Assembly (NCBI RefSeq): GCF_011601275.1
Contig: NZ_JAAOLY010000002.1
Span: 248,001 to 312,000, forward strand
DNA length: 64,000 nucleotides
Direction of reading: 5' to 3'
Source of the DNA: Janthinobacterium lividum
GTDB lineage: Bacteria > Pseudomonadota > Gammaproteobacteria > Burkholderiales > Burkholderiaceae_D
Position numbers and translations under genes: made by a program. This document shows, piece by piece, positions 37,272-46,765 of the stretch (the stretch's first letter is position 1; each line of letters starts with the position of its first letter). A model generated the notes under the pieces. It had not been told where the DNA came from and made no database searches. It was given only the letters and a program-made list of their open reading frames with translations.

Positions 37272-37466
37272 ATGACAAAAACCACCCAGCCAGCGGTCGA
37301 ACTCGACAGTAAAGACTTGCCAGCCCACTGCCCTAACCCGGCCATGCCGCTGTGGTCGTCGCATCCGCGTGTGTTCCTGGAATTCAACAAGGACGGTATC
37401 GCCAAGTGCCCGTACTGCGGCACGGCCTACACCCTGAAGGAAGGCGCCAGCGCCGGCCATCATTAA
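37272..37466 (+). CDS. CHCC-type zinc-finger protein
   Basis: A 64-residue protein of the zf-CHCC family, related to the zinc-binding tail of the NDUFS6 subunit of respiratory complex I. The metal ligands are visible: Cys in PAHCPNP, His in SSHPRVFLE, then CPYCGTAYTL. Function in bacteria is not established. I chose the ATG at 37272; a longer frame begins at 37218 but lacks the family pattern there. A TTAAAAT at 37210-37216 may be a -10 element. It is followed by a strong terminator. Confidence 0.88.
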   Translation: MTKTTQPAVELDSKDLPAHCPNPAMPLWSSHPRVFLEFNKDGIAKCPYCGTAYTLKEGASAGHH

Positions 37467-37475
37467 ACTGCCCAG

Positions 37476-37505
37476 CGGCGCGCCCCCAGCGCGCCGTTTT
37501 TATTT
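37476..37505 (+). terminator. terminator after the CHCC zinc-finger gene
   Basis: CGGCGCGC-CCCCA-GCGCGCCG followed by TTTTTATTT: an 8-bp GC stem and a T-run, a textbook intrinsic terminator, ten bases after the stop codon. Confidence 0.88.
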
Positions 37506-37538
37506 GTATCAAGTTATACAGATCAGCCCGGAGTCGTC

Positions 37539-37964
37539 ATGAAACGTCTGAAAGAACTCAATGGCAGCGCCGCCGAAGTCGAAGCGGCATTCTACGATGC
37601 CTTGCACCGCGCCGATCTCGAAGCGCTGATGGCGCTATGGGCCGACGATGAAGAGATCGTCTGCATCCACCCGGGCGGCGCGCGCCTGATCGGCCATGCC
37701 GCCATCCGCGCCTCGTGGGAAACCATTCTGGCGGGCGGCGGCCTGCACATCGTGCCGGCGCAGCTGCATGAAACGCACAATCTGATGAGTTCAGTGCACA
37801 CGGTGATCGAAGGCGTAACCCAGGAAGAAGGCGGTCCGGCGCACCTGCTGGCAACAAACGTATATGTAAAAACCCCGCGCGGCTGGCGCATCGTGCTGCA
37901 CCACGCTTCCATCGCCCCGGGTGGCGCTCCGGCCGACGCCGCGGGGACGCAGATCCTGCACTGA
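37539..37964 (+). CDS. SnoaL-like (NTF2-fold) protein
   Basis: A 141-residue protein with the cone-shaped NTF2/SnoaL fold pattern: an N-terminal helix ending AFYDALHRADLEALMALWADDEEIVCIHPGG, a HAAIRASWETILA helix and strands ending GWRIVLHHASIAP. Similar proteins are annotated as ketosteroid-isomerase-like with unknown substrate. Its stop overlaps the start of the YheT-like hydrolase gene by one base (TGATG), so they are co-translated. Confidence 0.85.
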   Translation: MKRLKELNGSAAEVEAAFYDALHRADLEALMALWADDEEIVCIHPGGARLIGHAAIRASWETILAGGGLHIVPAQLHETHNLMSSVHTVIEGVTQEEGGPAHLLATNVYVKTPRGWRIVLHHASIAPGGAPADAAGTQILH

Positions 37965-38989
37965 TGGCTTTGTCTCTTTCCTACACCGCACCGCTGTGGC
38001 TGCCTGGCGGCCACGCGCAGACGATTTATCCGGCCGTATGCCTCGCCAAGCCGGCCGTGGCTTTCCGCCGCGAACGCTGGCAAGCGCCCGATGGCGACTT
38101 CGTCGACGTCGACTTGGTCGACGGCCAGCCGGGCCAGCCCTTCGTGGTGCTGTTCCACGGTCTGGAAGGCTCGTCGAACAGCCATTACGCGCGCTCCCTG
38201 ATGGCCGAGGTGGCCGCGCGCGGCTGGTCCGGCGCCGTGCCGCATTTTCGCGGCTGCTCGGGCGAAGCGAACCTGGCGCCCCGCTTTTACCATTCGGGCG
38301 ATGCGCAGGAAGTGGACTGGATCGTGCAGCGCCTGCGCCCGCGCGCCACGGGAAAATTCTACGCGGCCGGCGTCTCGCTGGGCGGCAACGCCCTGCTGTG
38401 CTGGCTGGGCCAGTCGCAGCACCAGGCCGATTTCATCGATGCGGCAGCGGCCGTGTCGGCCCCGCTGGACCTGGCGCAGGGAGGCAAGGCCCTGTCTTCG
38501 GGCGCCAACCGGCTCTACACGCACATGTTCCTGAACACCTTGAAACCGAAATGCCTGGCCAAGCTGGAACAGTTTCCCGGCCTGTTTGCGCGCGACGCCA
38601 TGCTGGCCGCGCGCGATTTGCACGCCTTCGACAACGTCGTCACAGCACCCCTGCACGGCTACCACGACGCCGACGATTACTGGCACCGCGCCAGCGCCAA
38701 GCACGTCTTGCATGACATTACCGTGCCGACCCTGGTACTGAATGCGCAAAACGATCCTTTCCTGCCCGGGCGCTTCTTGCCGCGCAGCGCCGCGCCGAAC
38801 GTCACGCTCGAGTATCCGCGCCACGGCGGCCACGTCGGCTTTGCGGCCGGCAAGCTGCCGGGAAGCACACGCTGGCTGCCGCAACGGCTGCTCTCCTTTT
38901 TTGAAAACGGCAACATGGCGCCGTCCGCACCGCAAAGCTGGCACGCTGGCGGTGCACGCACTCACACGGAAAACGCTACACATGGATGA
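37964..38989 (+). CDS. YheT family alpha/beta hydrolase
   Basis: A 341-residue alpha/beta hydrolase of the YheT/EMB8 family. It opens with LWLPGGHAQTIYPA, a family hallmark, followed by the oxyanion segment LFHGLEGSSNSHYARSL, HFRGCSGE, the nucleophile elbow AGVSLGGNALL, the acid loop NAQNDPF and the histidine in HGGHVGF. Its substrate is unknown; relatives cleave short acyl esters. It overlaps the upstream SnoaL gene by one base and the downstream gene by eight, forming a three-gene operon. Confidence 0.92.
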   Translation: MALSLSYTAPLWLPGGHAQTIYPAVCLAKPAVAFRRERWQAPDGDFVDVDLVDGQPGQPFVVLFHGLEGSSNSHYARSLMAEVAARGWSGAVPHFRGCSGEANLAPRFYHSGDAQEVDWIVQRLRPRATGKFYAAGVSLGGNALLCWLGQSQHQADFIDAAAAVSAPLDLAQGGKALSSGANRLYTHMFLNTLKPKCLAKLEQFPGLFARDAMLAARDLHAFDNVVTAPLHGYHDADDYWHRASAKHVLHDITVPTLVLNAQNDPFLPGRFLPRSAAPNVTLEYPRHGGHVGFAAGKLPGSTRWLPQRLLSFFENGNMAPSAPQSWHAGGARTHTENATHG

Positions 38990-39578
38990 ACTCGTCAAGC
39001 AGGCCCTGGCCAAATGGCCGAACGTGCCCCACTGCTACGGTTGGCTGGGCCTGGACGCGCGCGGCCACTGGCGCATGCGCGACCAGCAGGCGCAACAGCA
39101 ACAGCTGCCCGGCGACAAGATCGTCCATGCGGCCCTGTTGAATTTCATCAACCGCAATTACGCCCAGGACGAACGCGGTTGCTGGTTTTTCCAGAATGGC
39201 CCGCAGCGCGTGTATGTGAACCTGGAAGCGGCGCCGTACATCGCCCGCAGCGATCCGCAGCACGGTTTTGTCTTGCAGACGGGTGCGCCACTATCGAAAA
39301 TCGAGCAGGTTTACCTGTGCGACAACGGCGCGATGATCTTGCGCCACACCGATATCGTGGCGCAGGTCGACGACCGCGACATGGCGCAGATGCTGGCGTC
39401 GCTGCGCGTTGATGGGCAGGCATTGAGCGAAGAGGCCCTGCTGGCCTGGCTGGAGCATTCTCAAGGCACCTTGATGTTATTGCATGACAACAAGGAGATC
39501 GCCGTGCAGCCGCTGGCCTATGGCTCCGTGCCGCAGACCTTCGGCTTCCAGCCGGTGCCGCAAGCCGATCAGGACTAG
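38982..39578 (+). CDS. conserved protein of unknown function, 198 aa
   Basis: A soluble protein that begins MDELVKQALAKWPNVPHCYGWL, a form I have seen repeatedly next to yheT in betaproteobacteria, always without assigned function. It has alternating beta strands (RVYVNLEAAPYIARS, KIEQVYLCDNGAMILRH) and an acidic C-terminal half. The ATG at 38982 lies inside the end of the YheT-like gene, so expression is coupled. It ends sharing CTAG with the convergent protease gene. Confidence 0.85.
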   Translation: MDELVKQALAKWPNVPHCYGWLGLDARGHWRMRDQQAQQQQLPGDKIVHAALLNFINRNYAQDERGCWFFQNGPQRVYVNLEAAPYIARSDPQHGFVLQTGAPLSKIEQVYLCDNGAMILRHTDIVAQVDDRDMAQMLASLRVDGQALSEEALLAWLEHSQGTLMLLHDNKEIAVQPLAYGSVPQTFGFQPVPQADQD

Positions 39579-41254
39579 CTCTTCTGGTCCTTGATCTGTT
39601 CGCGGCGCTTTTCCTGCAGCTCGCGTTCGCGCGCATCGATCACGGCCTGGTCATAAAAGGTCGCGTCCGTCGATTTGCGGGCGATCGTCAGCTGGTCCAG
39701 CGCGGCCATGGTGGCACCCTGCAGCACGTAGGATTCGGCCAGCGCCATGTGCTGCAAGGTCATCTTGCCCTGGTCCGCATAGGCTTTCGCCAGTAAATCG
39801 TACAGTTCCGGCTCTTCCTTGTAGAGCTGCACCTGCTCGCGCAAATACACGGTTGATTGCTCCAGCTTGCCGGCAGCCATCAGGGCTTCCGCATATTGAT
39901 GGGCAATGCCGCGCGAGAGGGGAAATTGCTGGCGCGCAGCGTCCGCCGCTTTAAGGGCCTGTTGCGCCACTTCCTTCTTTTGCGCCGGCATCAGCAGCAC
40001 TTCCAGCCCCATCGCCGTCAGCAGCGAATTGGGCGCTTGCGTGCCGCCCGAGGTAAACACATTCGGCCCGGCCGGCTGGTGCAGGGCCGCATTGGCCGCA
40101 TCGAGTTCCTTTTGCGCATCAAGCGGCTTGCCCTGCTTGACGGCGACAAAGGACAAGCCGTAATGGGCGGCCGTCACCTGGAAGCGGCTTTGCTGCTCCA
40201 GCTGTGTCTTGAAGACGGCCTTGGCGTTCAAAAGGCCTTGCACGCTTTCATCCTGCAGTACGCGCGCCCGCGCGCGGGCCAGGTGGAAACTCAGGCTGTC
40301 CGCACGCTGCTTGTACGGCTGCTCGCGGATGCGCGCCTGGATGTCGGCAATGCGTTCCGTCGTCAGCGGGTGGGTCTGCAGATAGGCGGGCATCAAGTCG
40401 CTGTACGAGCGGCTGGCCGCCTGCATGCGGCCAAAGAAGGCCACCATGCCGGTGGTGTCGAAACCGGCTTCGCCCATGATCTGGAAACCGATGCGGTCCG
40501 CCTCGCGTTCGGCGTCGCGGCCGAAATTGAGCTGGCGCTGGATGGCCAGGCCCTGGCCGGCGGCAAACACGCCCATGGCCACGTCGCCGCCCGCGCGCGA
40601 CGCGAGCGCCGCCAGCAGCATGGCCGCCAACGGCATGAGTGCATCCTGGCGCTGCTGGCCCAGCATGCGCGCGATATGACGCTGCGCCACATGGCCGATC
40701 TCGTGCGACAGCACGGAAGCCAGTTCCGCCTCCGTTTGCGCCGCCAGCACCAGGGCCGAGTGCACGCCGATGAAGCCGCCGGGCAGGGCAAACGCGTTCA
40801 ACTGGGGATCGCGCACGGCAAAGAAGAAATAGTCGTAATTGGTTTCGCCGCGCACGCTGGGGCGCGCCGCCACGAGGGCGTTGCCGAAGGTATTCAGGTA
40901 CTCGAGCAAGGGGGCGTCGTCGAGATAGTCGCGGTCGCCGCGGATGCCGCGCATGATTTCCTCGCCGATCTTGCGCTCCATCGCCGGCGACAGGTCTTCG
41001 CGCGACGTGTCCCCCAGGTTCGGCAGGTTCGGCGCCGGTGGCACGGGTAGCTGCGTCCAGCTGCCGGCCGGCTTGGCCGCCGCGTTGGAGGCCGGGACCG
41101 CTGGCGCGGACGTATAGGTTTGCGCCAATGCAGACGGCACTGCGACGCAGAAGGCGGCCAGCACCGACGCGCGCCGGGAGCCGCGCAGCCATGCCGCAGC
41201 GGCGTTTGCAACGGTGGTCGGAAGGGGAGTTTTTGAATTCACGGGTGCTATCAT
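39575..41254 (-). CDS. BepA-like M48 metalloprotease with TPR repeats
   Basis: A 559-residue exported protein. A signal segment (about 28-45, [15 protein letters not shown]) is followed by an M48 peptidase domain with zinc motif HEIGH (184-188) and a downstream EREADRIG ligand, then a long helical TPR domain (about 320-540). This is the BepA/YfgC arrangement: a periplasmic protease and chaperone that checks assembly of outer-membrane LptD and other proteins. It is divergent from moaC by 63 bp. Confidence 0.92.
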   Translation of the reverse strand: MIAPVNSKTPLPTTVANAAAAWLRGSRRASVLAAFCVAVPSALAQTYTSAPAVPASNAAAKPAGSWTQLPVPPAPNLPNLGDTSREDLSPAMERKIGEEIMRGIRGDRDYLDDAPLLEYLNTFGNALVAARPSVRGETNYDYFFFAVRDPQLNAFALPGGFIGVHSALVLAAQTEAELASVLSHEIGHVAQRHIARMLGQQRQDALMPLAAMLLAALASRAGGDVAMGVFAAGQGLAIQRQLNFGRDAEREADRIGFQIMGEAGFDTTGMVAFFGRMQAASRSYSDLMPAYLQTHPLTTERIADIQARIREQPYKQRADSLSFHLARARARVLQDESVQGLLNAKAVFKTQLEQQSRFQVTAAHYGLSFVAVKQGKPLDAQKELDAANAALHQPAGPNVFTSGGTQAPNSLLTAMGLEVLLMPAQKKEVAQQALKAADAARQQFPLSRGIAHQYAEALMAAGKLEQSTVYLREQVQLYKEEPELYDLLAKAYADQGKMTLQHMALAESYVLQGATMAALDQLTIARKSTDATFYDQAVIDARERELQEKRREQIKDQKS

Positions 41255-41317
41255 ACCTTGTTAGCGGCGCCCATTCCCACGCGTGCCGCGCCCCACTCCT
41301 CACCTATTTTTGACGCC

Positions 41318-41824
41318 ATGACAACAGCAGACAAGCAAGCCCCCGCCGGAGAACTGACCCATTTCGACGCCACGGGCCAGGCCCATATGGTCGACGTGGG
41401 CAGCAAGGAAGACACGCGCCGCAGCGCCGTGGCCGCCGGCACCATCCGCATGCAACCGGCCACCCTGGCATTGATCATTTCCGGCAATGCAAAAAAGGGC
41501 GACGTGCTGGGCATTGCCCGCATCGCCGCCATCATGGGCGCCAAGCGCACGAGCGACCTGATTCCCCTGTGCCACCCGCTGGCCCTCACGCGCGTCACCG
41601 TCGATTTTGAAGTGGATGAAGCGGCCAATAGCGTGCACTGCCGCGCCCAGGTCGACACCACGGGCAAGACGGGCGTGGAAATGGAAGCGCTCACGTCCGT
41701 GCAGATAGGCTTGTTGACGATCTACGACATGTGCAAGGCCGTCGACCGGGGCATGGTCATGACGAATGTGCGCGTGCTGGAAAAGCATGGCGGCAAGTCG
41801 GGCGACTGGCACGCGGAAGTGTAA
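41318..41824 (+). CDS. moaC: cyclic pyranopterin monophosphate synthase
   Basis: A 168-residue MoaC that turns 3',8-cyclo-GTP into cyclic pyranopterin monophosphate, the first pterin of molybdenum cofactor synthesis. Characteristic segments are [47 protein letters not shown] and [25 protein letters not shown], with the catalytic Lys and Asp residues in place. The ATG at 41318 gives the normal start. No other moa gene is in the window. The next convergent gene begins on the following base. Confidence 0.96.
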   Translation: MTTADKQAPAGELTHFDATGQAHMVDVGSKEDTRRSAVAAGTIRMQPATLALIISGNAKKGDVLGIARIAAIMGAKRTSDLIPLCHPLALTRVTVDFEVDEAANSVHCRAQVDTTGKTGVEMEALTSVQIGLLTIYDMCKAVDRGMVMTNVRVLEKHGGKSGDWHAEV

Positions 41825-42205
41825 CTATGCCGCCTGGCGCGCCAGTTGGCCCCGGACGCGGCGCAAGTCGTGCAGCAGCCACACGCCACTGGCCAGGCAC
41901 AGCGCGATGATGGTCGTGGACAGGGGCAGGTGGAATTGCTCCAGCCCTGCCAGCGCAAAGCCGGCATGAATCAGGCAAGTCCCCACGCCCAGCGCGGCGC
42001 AGATGCCCGCATACAGGGGCGCCCGCGGAGTGGCCAGCAGCACATGCCGGTAACCGGCCAGCACCAGGGCAATGGCCGCCAGGTTAAACACGAGAAAACC
42101 CTGAACGCCGCCCGGCACATGAAACATTTCCCACTCTTTCCAGTAGGCAGCGTCGATTTGATGCAGGATGAGGAACAACATGGTCCAGAAGTAGCTGCGT
42201 GGCAT
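41825..42205 (-). CDS. small membrane protein, DUF6713-like
   Basis: About 126 residues with four hydrophobic helices (YFWTMLFLILHQIDAAYWKEWEMF, GFLVFNLAAIALVLAG, YAGICAALGVGTCLIHAGFAL, TTIIALCLASGVWLL). The LHQIDAAYWKEW segment resembles the H/E-L-D-A-xx-KEW pattern of a small uncharacterised membrane family (DUF6713, recalled with moderate confidence). The ATG at 42205 places the first helix at the start; upstream in-frame ATGs exist up to 42286. Confidence 0.7.
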   Translation of the reverse strand: MPRSYFWTMLFLILHQIDAAYWKEWEMFHVPGGVQGFLVFNLAAIALVLAGYRHVLLATPRAPLYAGICAALGVGTCLIHAGFALAGLEQFHLPLSTTIIALCLASGVWLLHDLRRVRGQLARQAA

Positions 42206-42367
42206 AAGATTTACATACGTCAATATTGATCCTATTGTAAAGCCTGCACCGAGCACCCGCATGTGCCCATGGCACTTTCGATGCAAAAATGAATTTCATT
42301 GATATAAATGCTTTTTCATCAAGAAATCATGCATACTGCGTGTCGTCCATATCCACATGAGCATCGC

Positions 42368-43090
42368 ATGACAAGCAACAAGCCCGCCGCGGAAACCAAG
42401 CTCCAGGACTTCGACTTCGAGGCCATGAATCTGCAAGTGGGGGGACGCATCCAGTTCATCACGCACCGCACCATCAAACCCATCCAGCATTTCTCGGCCG
42501 TCATCGGCTATGTGAAAGACGAGTACCTGATCGTCAAGATTCCCATGGAAAACGGCGCGTCCATCGTGCTCAACGAGGGCGACAAGCTGACCATCCGCGT
42601 GTTTTCCGGCGTCACCGTCTGTTCCTTTTCCTGCAGCGTGTTGCGCATCTTCGGCCGCCCGCTCAATTACGTACACCTGAGCTTTCCCGACGCCATCCAA
42701 GGCACCAGCCTGCGCACGGCCATGCGCGTGAAAGTGGAAATTCCGGCGCAGCTGAGCTACCGCGACGTGGCGGCCGTGCCCGTGTTCATCGTCAATCTCA
42801 GCGTCACGGGCGCGCTGATCGAGGCGCCCAGCATGCTCACGCCCGATGACGAAGGCGTGGCACTGAGCTTTACCCTGCTGGTGCAGCCGAACAAGCATCA
42901 GATGCGCGTCAACACACGCGCCCGCATCCAGAACGTCAGCGTGGGCAAGCCGTCGAATGGCCACGCCGCCGGGGTGGCCGAAATCTATACGTACGGCGTG
43001 CAATTCATCGACTTGGAACCGACCCACTACACCTTGCTGCAAAACCTCACCTATGAAGCGCTGATCGCGGACCGGCAAAAAATCGTCTGA
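42368..43090 (+). CDS. PilZ domain protein, YcgR-like
   Basis: A 240-residue cyclic-di-GMP effector. An N-terminal YcgR-type domain (about 12-115) is followed by a PilZ domain with the binding motifs RxxxR (RTAMR, in SLRTAMRVKV) and NLSVTGAL, the D/NxSxxG element. YcgR-like proteins bind c-di-GMP and brake flagellar rotation. It faces the pilin gene, and so two surface-behaviour genes meet tail to tail here. The start is uncertain; the frame stays open to 42308. Confidence 0.9.
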   Translation: MTSNKPAAETKLQDFDFEAMNLQVGGRIQFITHRTIKPIQHFSAVIGYVKDEYLIVKIPMENGASIVLNEGDKLTIRVFSGVTVCSFSCSVLRIFGRPLNYVHLSFPDAIQGTSLRTAMRVKVEIPAQLSYRDVAAVPVFIVNLSVTGALIEAPSMLTPDDEGVALSFTLLVQPNKHQMRVNTRARIQNVSVGKPSNGHAAGVAEIYTYGVQFIDLEPTHYTLLQNLTYEALIADRQKIV

Positions 43091-43111
43091 GACCCAGCTG
43101 GCAAGCGCCAC

Positions 43112-43576
43112 TTACAGCGTCGATGTCACGTCGGGAATGTTGTTTTTGGTTATCGCTTCCTTCGCTGCCGGATTCGTCACGGTGGTGCTATTGAACCAGG
43201 TCAGGCTGCTGGTGCCCGGCTTCATGGTCATCGTCACGCTCTGTCCACCGATACCCGTGCCCAGGTCAGCCGCCAGGGTCAGCACGATATCGCCCTTGCT
43301 CACTGTGGCGCTGGCCACTTCGCGCGTGGCACTGAACACGGGGATGGCGCTGGGCACACTCTCGGTGGGCGTGCTGCAGGCGGCCGCCTCGCCGCCATTT
43401 TCCTGCACGCACAAAGCCACGGCCGTCTTCAAGGGTGCGGCGGCCGCCAGCACATTGCTGACCTTGGCCCGCATCGTATAGTCGCCGTACTGGGGAATGG
43501 CCACGGCCGCCAGGATGCCGGCGATGGCCACCACAATCATCAGTTCTATCAAGGTAAATCCGCTTTGCGCGCGCAT
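43112..43576 (-). CDS. pilA: type IV pilin
   Basis: A 154-residue prepilin. The leader peptide MRAQSG is followed by the class III cleavage site and the hydrophobic helix [21 protein letters not shown], with the conserved Glu (Glu11 of the precursor) at position 5 of the mature protein. The assembled pilus drives twitching, adhesion or DNA uptake. The ATG at 43576 has GGGAGGATA upstream. Cysteines are only at 56 and 67, in the alpha-beta loop; the usual C-terminal cysteine pair is missing. A sigma-54 promoter lies upstream. No other pil gene is adjacent. Confidence 0.93.
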   Translation of the reverse strand: MRAQSGFTLIELMIVVAIAGILAAVAIPQYGDYTMRAKVSNVLAAAAPLKTAVALCVQENGGEAAACSTPTESVPSAIPVFSATREVASATVSKGDIVLTLAADLGTGIGGQSVTMTMKPGTSSLTWFNSTTVTNPAAKEAITKNNIPDVTSTL

Positions 43577-43614
43577 CGTATCCTCCCATAGTGCGTTGTT
43601 CGTGCCGTGCACGC

Positions 43615-43630
43615 TGCAAGCGCCATGCCA
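43615..43630 (-). promoter_or_regulatory. sigma-54 (-24/-12) promoter of the pilin gene
   Basis: On the minus strand TGGCATG-GCGC-TTGCA matches the RpoN consensus TGGCACR-N4-TTGCW with GG and GC elements 12 bases apart. It predicts a start about 27 bases before the pilin ATG. pilA genes controlled by RpoN and PilR are known in other proteobacteria. Confidence 0.8.
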
Positions 43631-43740
43631 ACGGTGCGCCCGGGCGGCGGCGGTACGCATGGCAAGAAAAGCGACACATTTGGGCGGGTTCGGACCAGCG
43701 CCGTCCGCCCAGGGCGGGAACCGGCCTGTCTTGCGGACAA

Positions 43741-43766
43741 AAAAAAGGAGCCGAAGCTCCTTTTTT
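43741..43766 (-). terminator. terminator after sucCD
   Basis: AAAAAAGGAGC-CGAA-GCTCCTTTTTT, a strong stem flanked by A- and T-runs, 24 bases after the sucD stop. It isolates the pilin gene from the sucCD transcript. Confidence 0.88.
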
Positions 43767-43789
43767 GTACTGCGGTGACCAGGCTGGAA

Positions 43790-44671
43790 TTACAGCATGG
43801 CTTTCAGCAGACGCGCCATTTCCGACGGGTTTTTGGTCACGGTGATGCCGCAAGCTTCCATGATTTCCAGCTTGGCTTGTGCCGTATCGGCACCGCCCGA
43901 GATCAGCGCGCCGGCGTGGCCCATGCGCTTGCCTGGAGGAGCCGTCACGCCAGCGATGAAGCCAACGACCGGTTTTTTCATGTTGTCTTTGATCCAATAA
44001 GCCGCATTGGCTTCGTCCGGACCACCGATTTCGCCGATCATGATGACCGCGTCGGTATCTGGATCATCATTGAACATCTTCATGATGTCGATGTGCTTCA
44101 GGCCGTTGATCGGGTCGCCGCCGATGCCGACTGCCGACGATTGGCCCAGACCCAGTGCGGTCAATTGACCCACTGCTTCATAGGTCAGGGTGCCCGAACG
44201 CGACACCACGCCGATACGGCCCTTCTTGTGGATGTGACCTGGCATGATGCCGATCTTGATTTCGTCTGGCGTGATCAGGCCTGGGCAGTTAGGGCCCAGC
44301 AGCAAGGTTTTGCTGTTGGCTTTAGCCATGCGGTCTTTCAGGGCCATCATGTCACGGACAGGAATGCCTTCGGTGATGCAAATGGCCAGATCCATTTCAG
44401 CTTCGACAGCTTCCCAGATCGCCGCTGCCGCGCCTGCTGGCGGCACGTAGATCACGGAAACGTTGGCGCCGGTTTCTTTTTTCGCTTCGGTAACGTTAGC
44501 GAAAATAGGAATGCCTTCGAAATCTTCGCCGGCTTTCTTCGGGTTCACGCCTGCCACGAAGGCAGCTTTGCCGTTCGCGTAGTCGCGGCAACCGCGGGTA
44601 TGGAACTGGCCGGTCTTGCCGGTGATCCCTTGGGTAACGACTTTGGTATCTTTATTGATCAGAATGGACAT
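43790..44671 (-). CDS. sucD: succinyl-CoA ligase, alpha subunit
   Basis: A 293-residue subunit that is phosphorylated on histidine during interconversion of succinyl-CoA and succinate in the citric acid cycle. Landmarks are KVVTQGITGKTGQFHTRGC, the CoA-binding ANGKAAFVAGVNPKKAG, TEGIPVRDMM, LLGPNCPGLITPDEIKIG and the active-site histidine loop IAGVTAPPGKRMGHAGALISGG. It starts 13 bp after sucC on the same strand. Confidence 0.97.
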   Translation of the reverse strand: MSILINKDTKVVTQGITGKTGQFHTRGCRDYANGKAAFVAGVNPKKAGEDFEGIPIFANVTEAKKETGANVSVIYVPPAGAAAAIWEAVEAEMDLAICITEGIPVRDMMALKDRMAKANSKTLLLGPNCPGLITPDEIKIGIMPGHIHKKGRIGVVSRSGTLTYEAVGQLTALGLGQSSAVGIGGDPINGLKHIDIMKMFNDDPDTDAVIMIGEIGGPDEANAAYWIKDNMKKPVVGFIAGVTAPPGKRMGHAGALISGGADTAQAKLEIMEACGITVTKNPSEMARLLKAML

Positions 44672-44684
44672 GTTGATTCCTTAA

Positions 44685-45854
44685 TTAAGCTTGACCGGCA
44701 GCAGCGGCAACGACGCTCTTGGCTGCATCTTCCATGGTGTCGGCTGCGATGATAGGCAGACCGGAATCGGCCAGCATCTTTTTGCCCAGGTCTTCATTGG
44801 TGCCCTTCATGCGCACGACCAGCGGTACGTTCAGCGAAACGGCTTTCACTGCGGCGATGACGCCTTCAGCGATCACGTCGCAACGCATGATGCCGCCGAA
44901 AATGTTCACCAGGATGGCTTTCAGGCCTGGGTTTTTCAGCATGATCTTGAACGCTTCGGTGACTTTTTCTGCCGTGGCGCCGCCGCCGACGTCCAGGAAG
45001 TTGGCTGGCTCGCCGCCGAACAGCTTGATGGTGTCCATGGTGGCCATGGCCAGGCCAGCGCCGTTCACCAGGCAACCGATGTTGCCGTCGAGCGAGATGT
45101 AGGCCAGGTCGAATTTCGACGCTTCGATTTCAGCTGGATCTTCTTCGTCCAGGTCGCGCAGGGCGACGATTTCCGGGTGGCGGAACAGGGCGTTCGGGTC
45201 AAAGTTGAACTTGGCGTCCAGAGCGATGACTTTGCCGCTGCCGGTAACGATCAGCGGGTTGATCTCGGCCAGCGAGCAGTCGGTTTCCCAGTATGCTTTG
45301 TACAGGCCTTGCAGGTTGACGCGTGCGTCGGCGATGGAACCGGCAGGCACGCCGATCTTGGCGGCGATATCGTCTGCCTGCGCATCGGTCAGGCCTACGC
45401 CTGGATCGATGGTGACGTGGTGGATCTTCTCCGGGTGGCTCTCGGCCACTTCTTCGATGTCCATGCCGCCTTCGGACGACGCCATCAGGACGATTTTCTG
45501 GGTAACGCGGTCGGTGACCAGCGAAACGTACAGTTCTTGTTTGATGTCGGCGCCTTCTTCCACCAGCAGGCGGTTGACTTTCTGGCCTTCGGCGCTGGTC
45601 TGATGCGTGATCAGCTGCATGCCCATGATCTGGTCAGCGTATTCCTTGACCTGTTCCATCGATTTTGCCACTTTCACGCCGCCGCCCTTGCCGCGGCCAC
45701 CTGCGTGGATCTGCGCCTTGACAACCCACACCGGGCCGCCCAGGGTTTCCGCAGCCTTGACGGCTTCTTCGACGGACATGCACGGAATACCGCGTGGTAC
45801 CGTCACTCCGAATTGCCGGAGGATTTCTTTGGCTTGATACTCATGGATTTTCAT
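44685..45854 (-). CDS. sucC: succinyl-CoA ligase, beta subunit
   Basis: A 389-residue ATP-grasp subunit binding nucleotide and succinate. It opens with [22 protein letters not shown] and contains [63 protein letters not shown] and [15 protein letters not shown]. It forms the enzyme with SucD encoded immediately downstream. Confidence 0.97.
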   Translation of the reverse strand: MKIHEYQAKEILRQFGVTVPRGIPCMSVEEAVKAAETLGGPVWVVKAQIHAGGRGKGGGVKVAKSMEQVKEYADQIMGMQLITHQTSAEGQKVNRLLVEEGADIKQELYVSLVTDRVTQKIVLMASSEGGMDIEEVAESHPEKIHHVTIDPGVGLTDAQADDIAAKIGVPAGSIADARVNLQGLYKAYWETDCSLAEINPLIVTGSGKVIALDAKFNFDPNALFRHPEIVALRDLDEEDPAEIEASKFDLAYISLDGNIGCLVNGAGLAMATMDTIKLFGGEPANFLDVGGGATAEKVTEAFKIMLKNPGLKAILVNIFGGIMRCDVIAEGVIAAVKAVSLNVPLVVRMKGTNEDLGKKMLADSGLPIIAADTMEDAAKSVVAAAAGQA

Positions 45855-45926
45855 GCTGGCTTCCCTTCTGATACTGATTTGTAAAAATACGGTTAGTGGT
45901 GCAAAAAAAACAGGTAAGCGCCGGGG

Positions 45927-46487
45927 TCACGCTTTGGCTACCCAGCGCGGGTAATACTGTGCAACCGCCCCGCCATCGGTGCGCAGGGCGTGGCATTTGT
46001 CGAGTTGAAACGGCTTTTCATGCGGCAAATCAGCATTCTCACCGTCGCGGGTCGACCAGACATCGCCGGCAAATGCCTGAACCGTCGCAGTCGGCAAGAC
46101 TTGCGCCAGTTCGGTCAAATGGGTACAGCCGGCGATTCCCGCCAGGCGCTGTTTCAAGTCGCGGCGGAAATTCTTCAATAAATTCAGACCGATCAGCGCC
46201 CGGTAAGCGGGGCCGATGGTATCGCAAAAACCGGGATAGGGCACGGCATCGGAGGCAGCTTCGGCCTCGACAATGGTCAGTTCGCGATCGACGGTAATGC
46301 GCAAGTGGAGGTCATGCAGAGGGGCGCCGGCGGGACGGGGGCCGGAGGCCAGGGTCGCGTCATAGCTTTTGATGTCGGTGATATGGGCGTCAATATCCCA
46401 CAGGCCGTCGTCGCGCACATACGCTTGGACGTCGATAACGCGGGAGTGCCGTAGGGCGCGCCGGGATACGGGAGTTGACAGGGGCAT
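45927..46487 (-). CDS. DUF2889 family protein
   Basis: A 186-residue protein with the DUF2889 pattern: RRALRHSRVIDVQAYVRDDGLWDIDAHITDIK, LHDLHLRITVDRELTIVEAEA, and IGLNLLKNFRRDLKQRLAGIAGCTHLTEL. Function is unknown. It is the gene directly upstream of sucC on the same strand, as in several betaproteobacterial recA-sucCD regions I recall. It is soluble with no metal motif apart from scattered His and Cys residues. Confidence 0.88.
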   Translation of the reverse strand: MPLSTPVSRRALRHSRVIDVQAYVRDDGLWDIDAHITDIKSYDATLASGPRPAGAPLHDLHLRITVDRELTIVEAEAASDAVPYPGFCDTIGPAYRALIGLNLLKNFRRDLKQRLAGIAGCTHLTELAQVLPTATVQAFAGDVWSTRDGENADLPHEKPFQLDKCHALRTDGGAVAQYYPRWVAKA

Positions 46488-46765
46488 AAGACCGATGCCG
46501 CTTGCGCGGCCATAATTAGTAAGCAGCCATGTGCATAAAGCACGCCGTTCGCAGCTTCTACGAACAGCAACCGCACCTGCGGCGCCGCAAAAACCCTAAA
46601 AGTGTAGCACACAGGGCGCTAGTTGCGCCGCAACATAATTTTTTATTGATCTGGCCGCCCGCCGCAAATTATTAATGAAAATCGCAAAATGAATGACAAG
46701 CATTCACAATATGAATAACCTGGATGCGGGTATGCGGGCACCGGCAAGCTGGCCAGCGCCGCGTC
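46488..46765. other. intergenic stretch with no recognised feature
   Basis: A 278-bp spacer, visibly more AT-rich than its surroundings around 46640-46730. It must contain the promoter of the DUF2889 gene and the end of the methyltransferase transcript. I see no convincing terminator, sRNA or repeat. A weak 459-bp open frame crossing it overlaps the methyltransferase gene antisense and is not supported. Confidence 0.4.
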
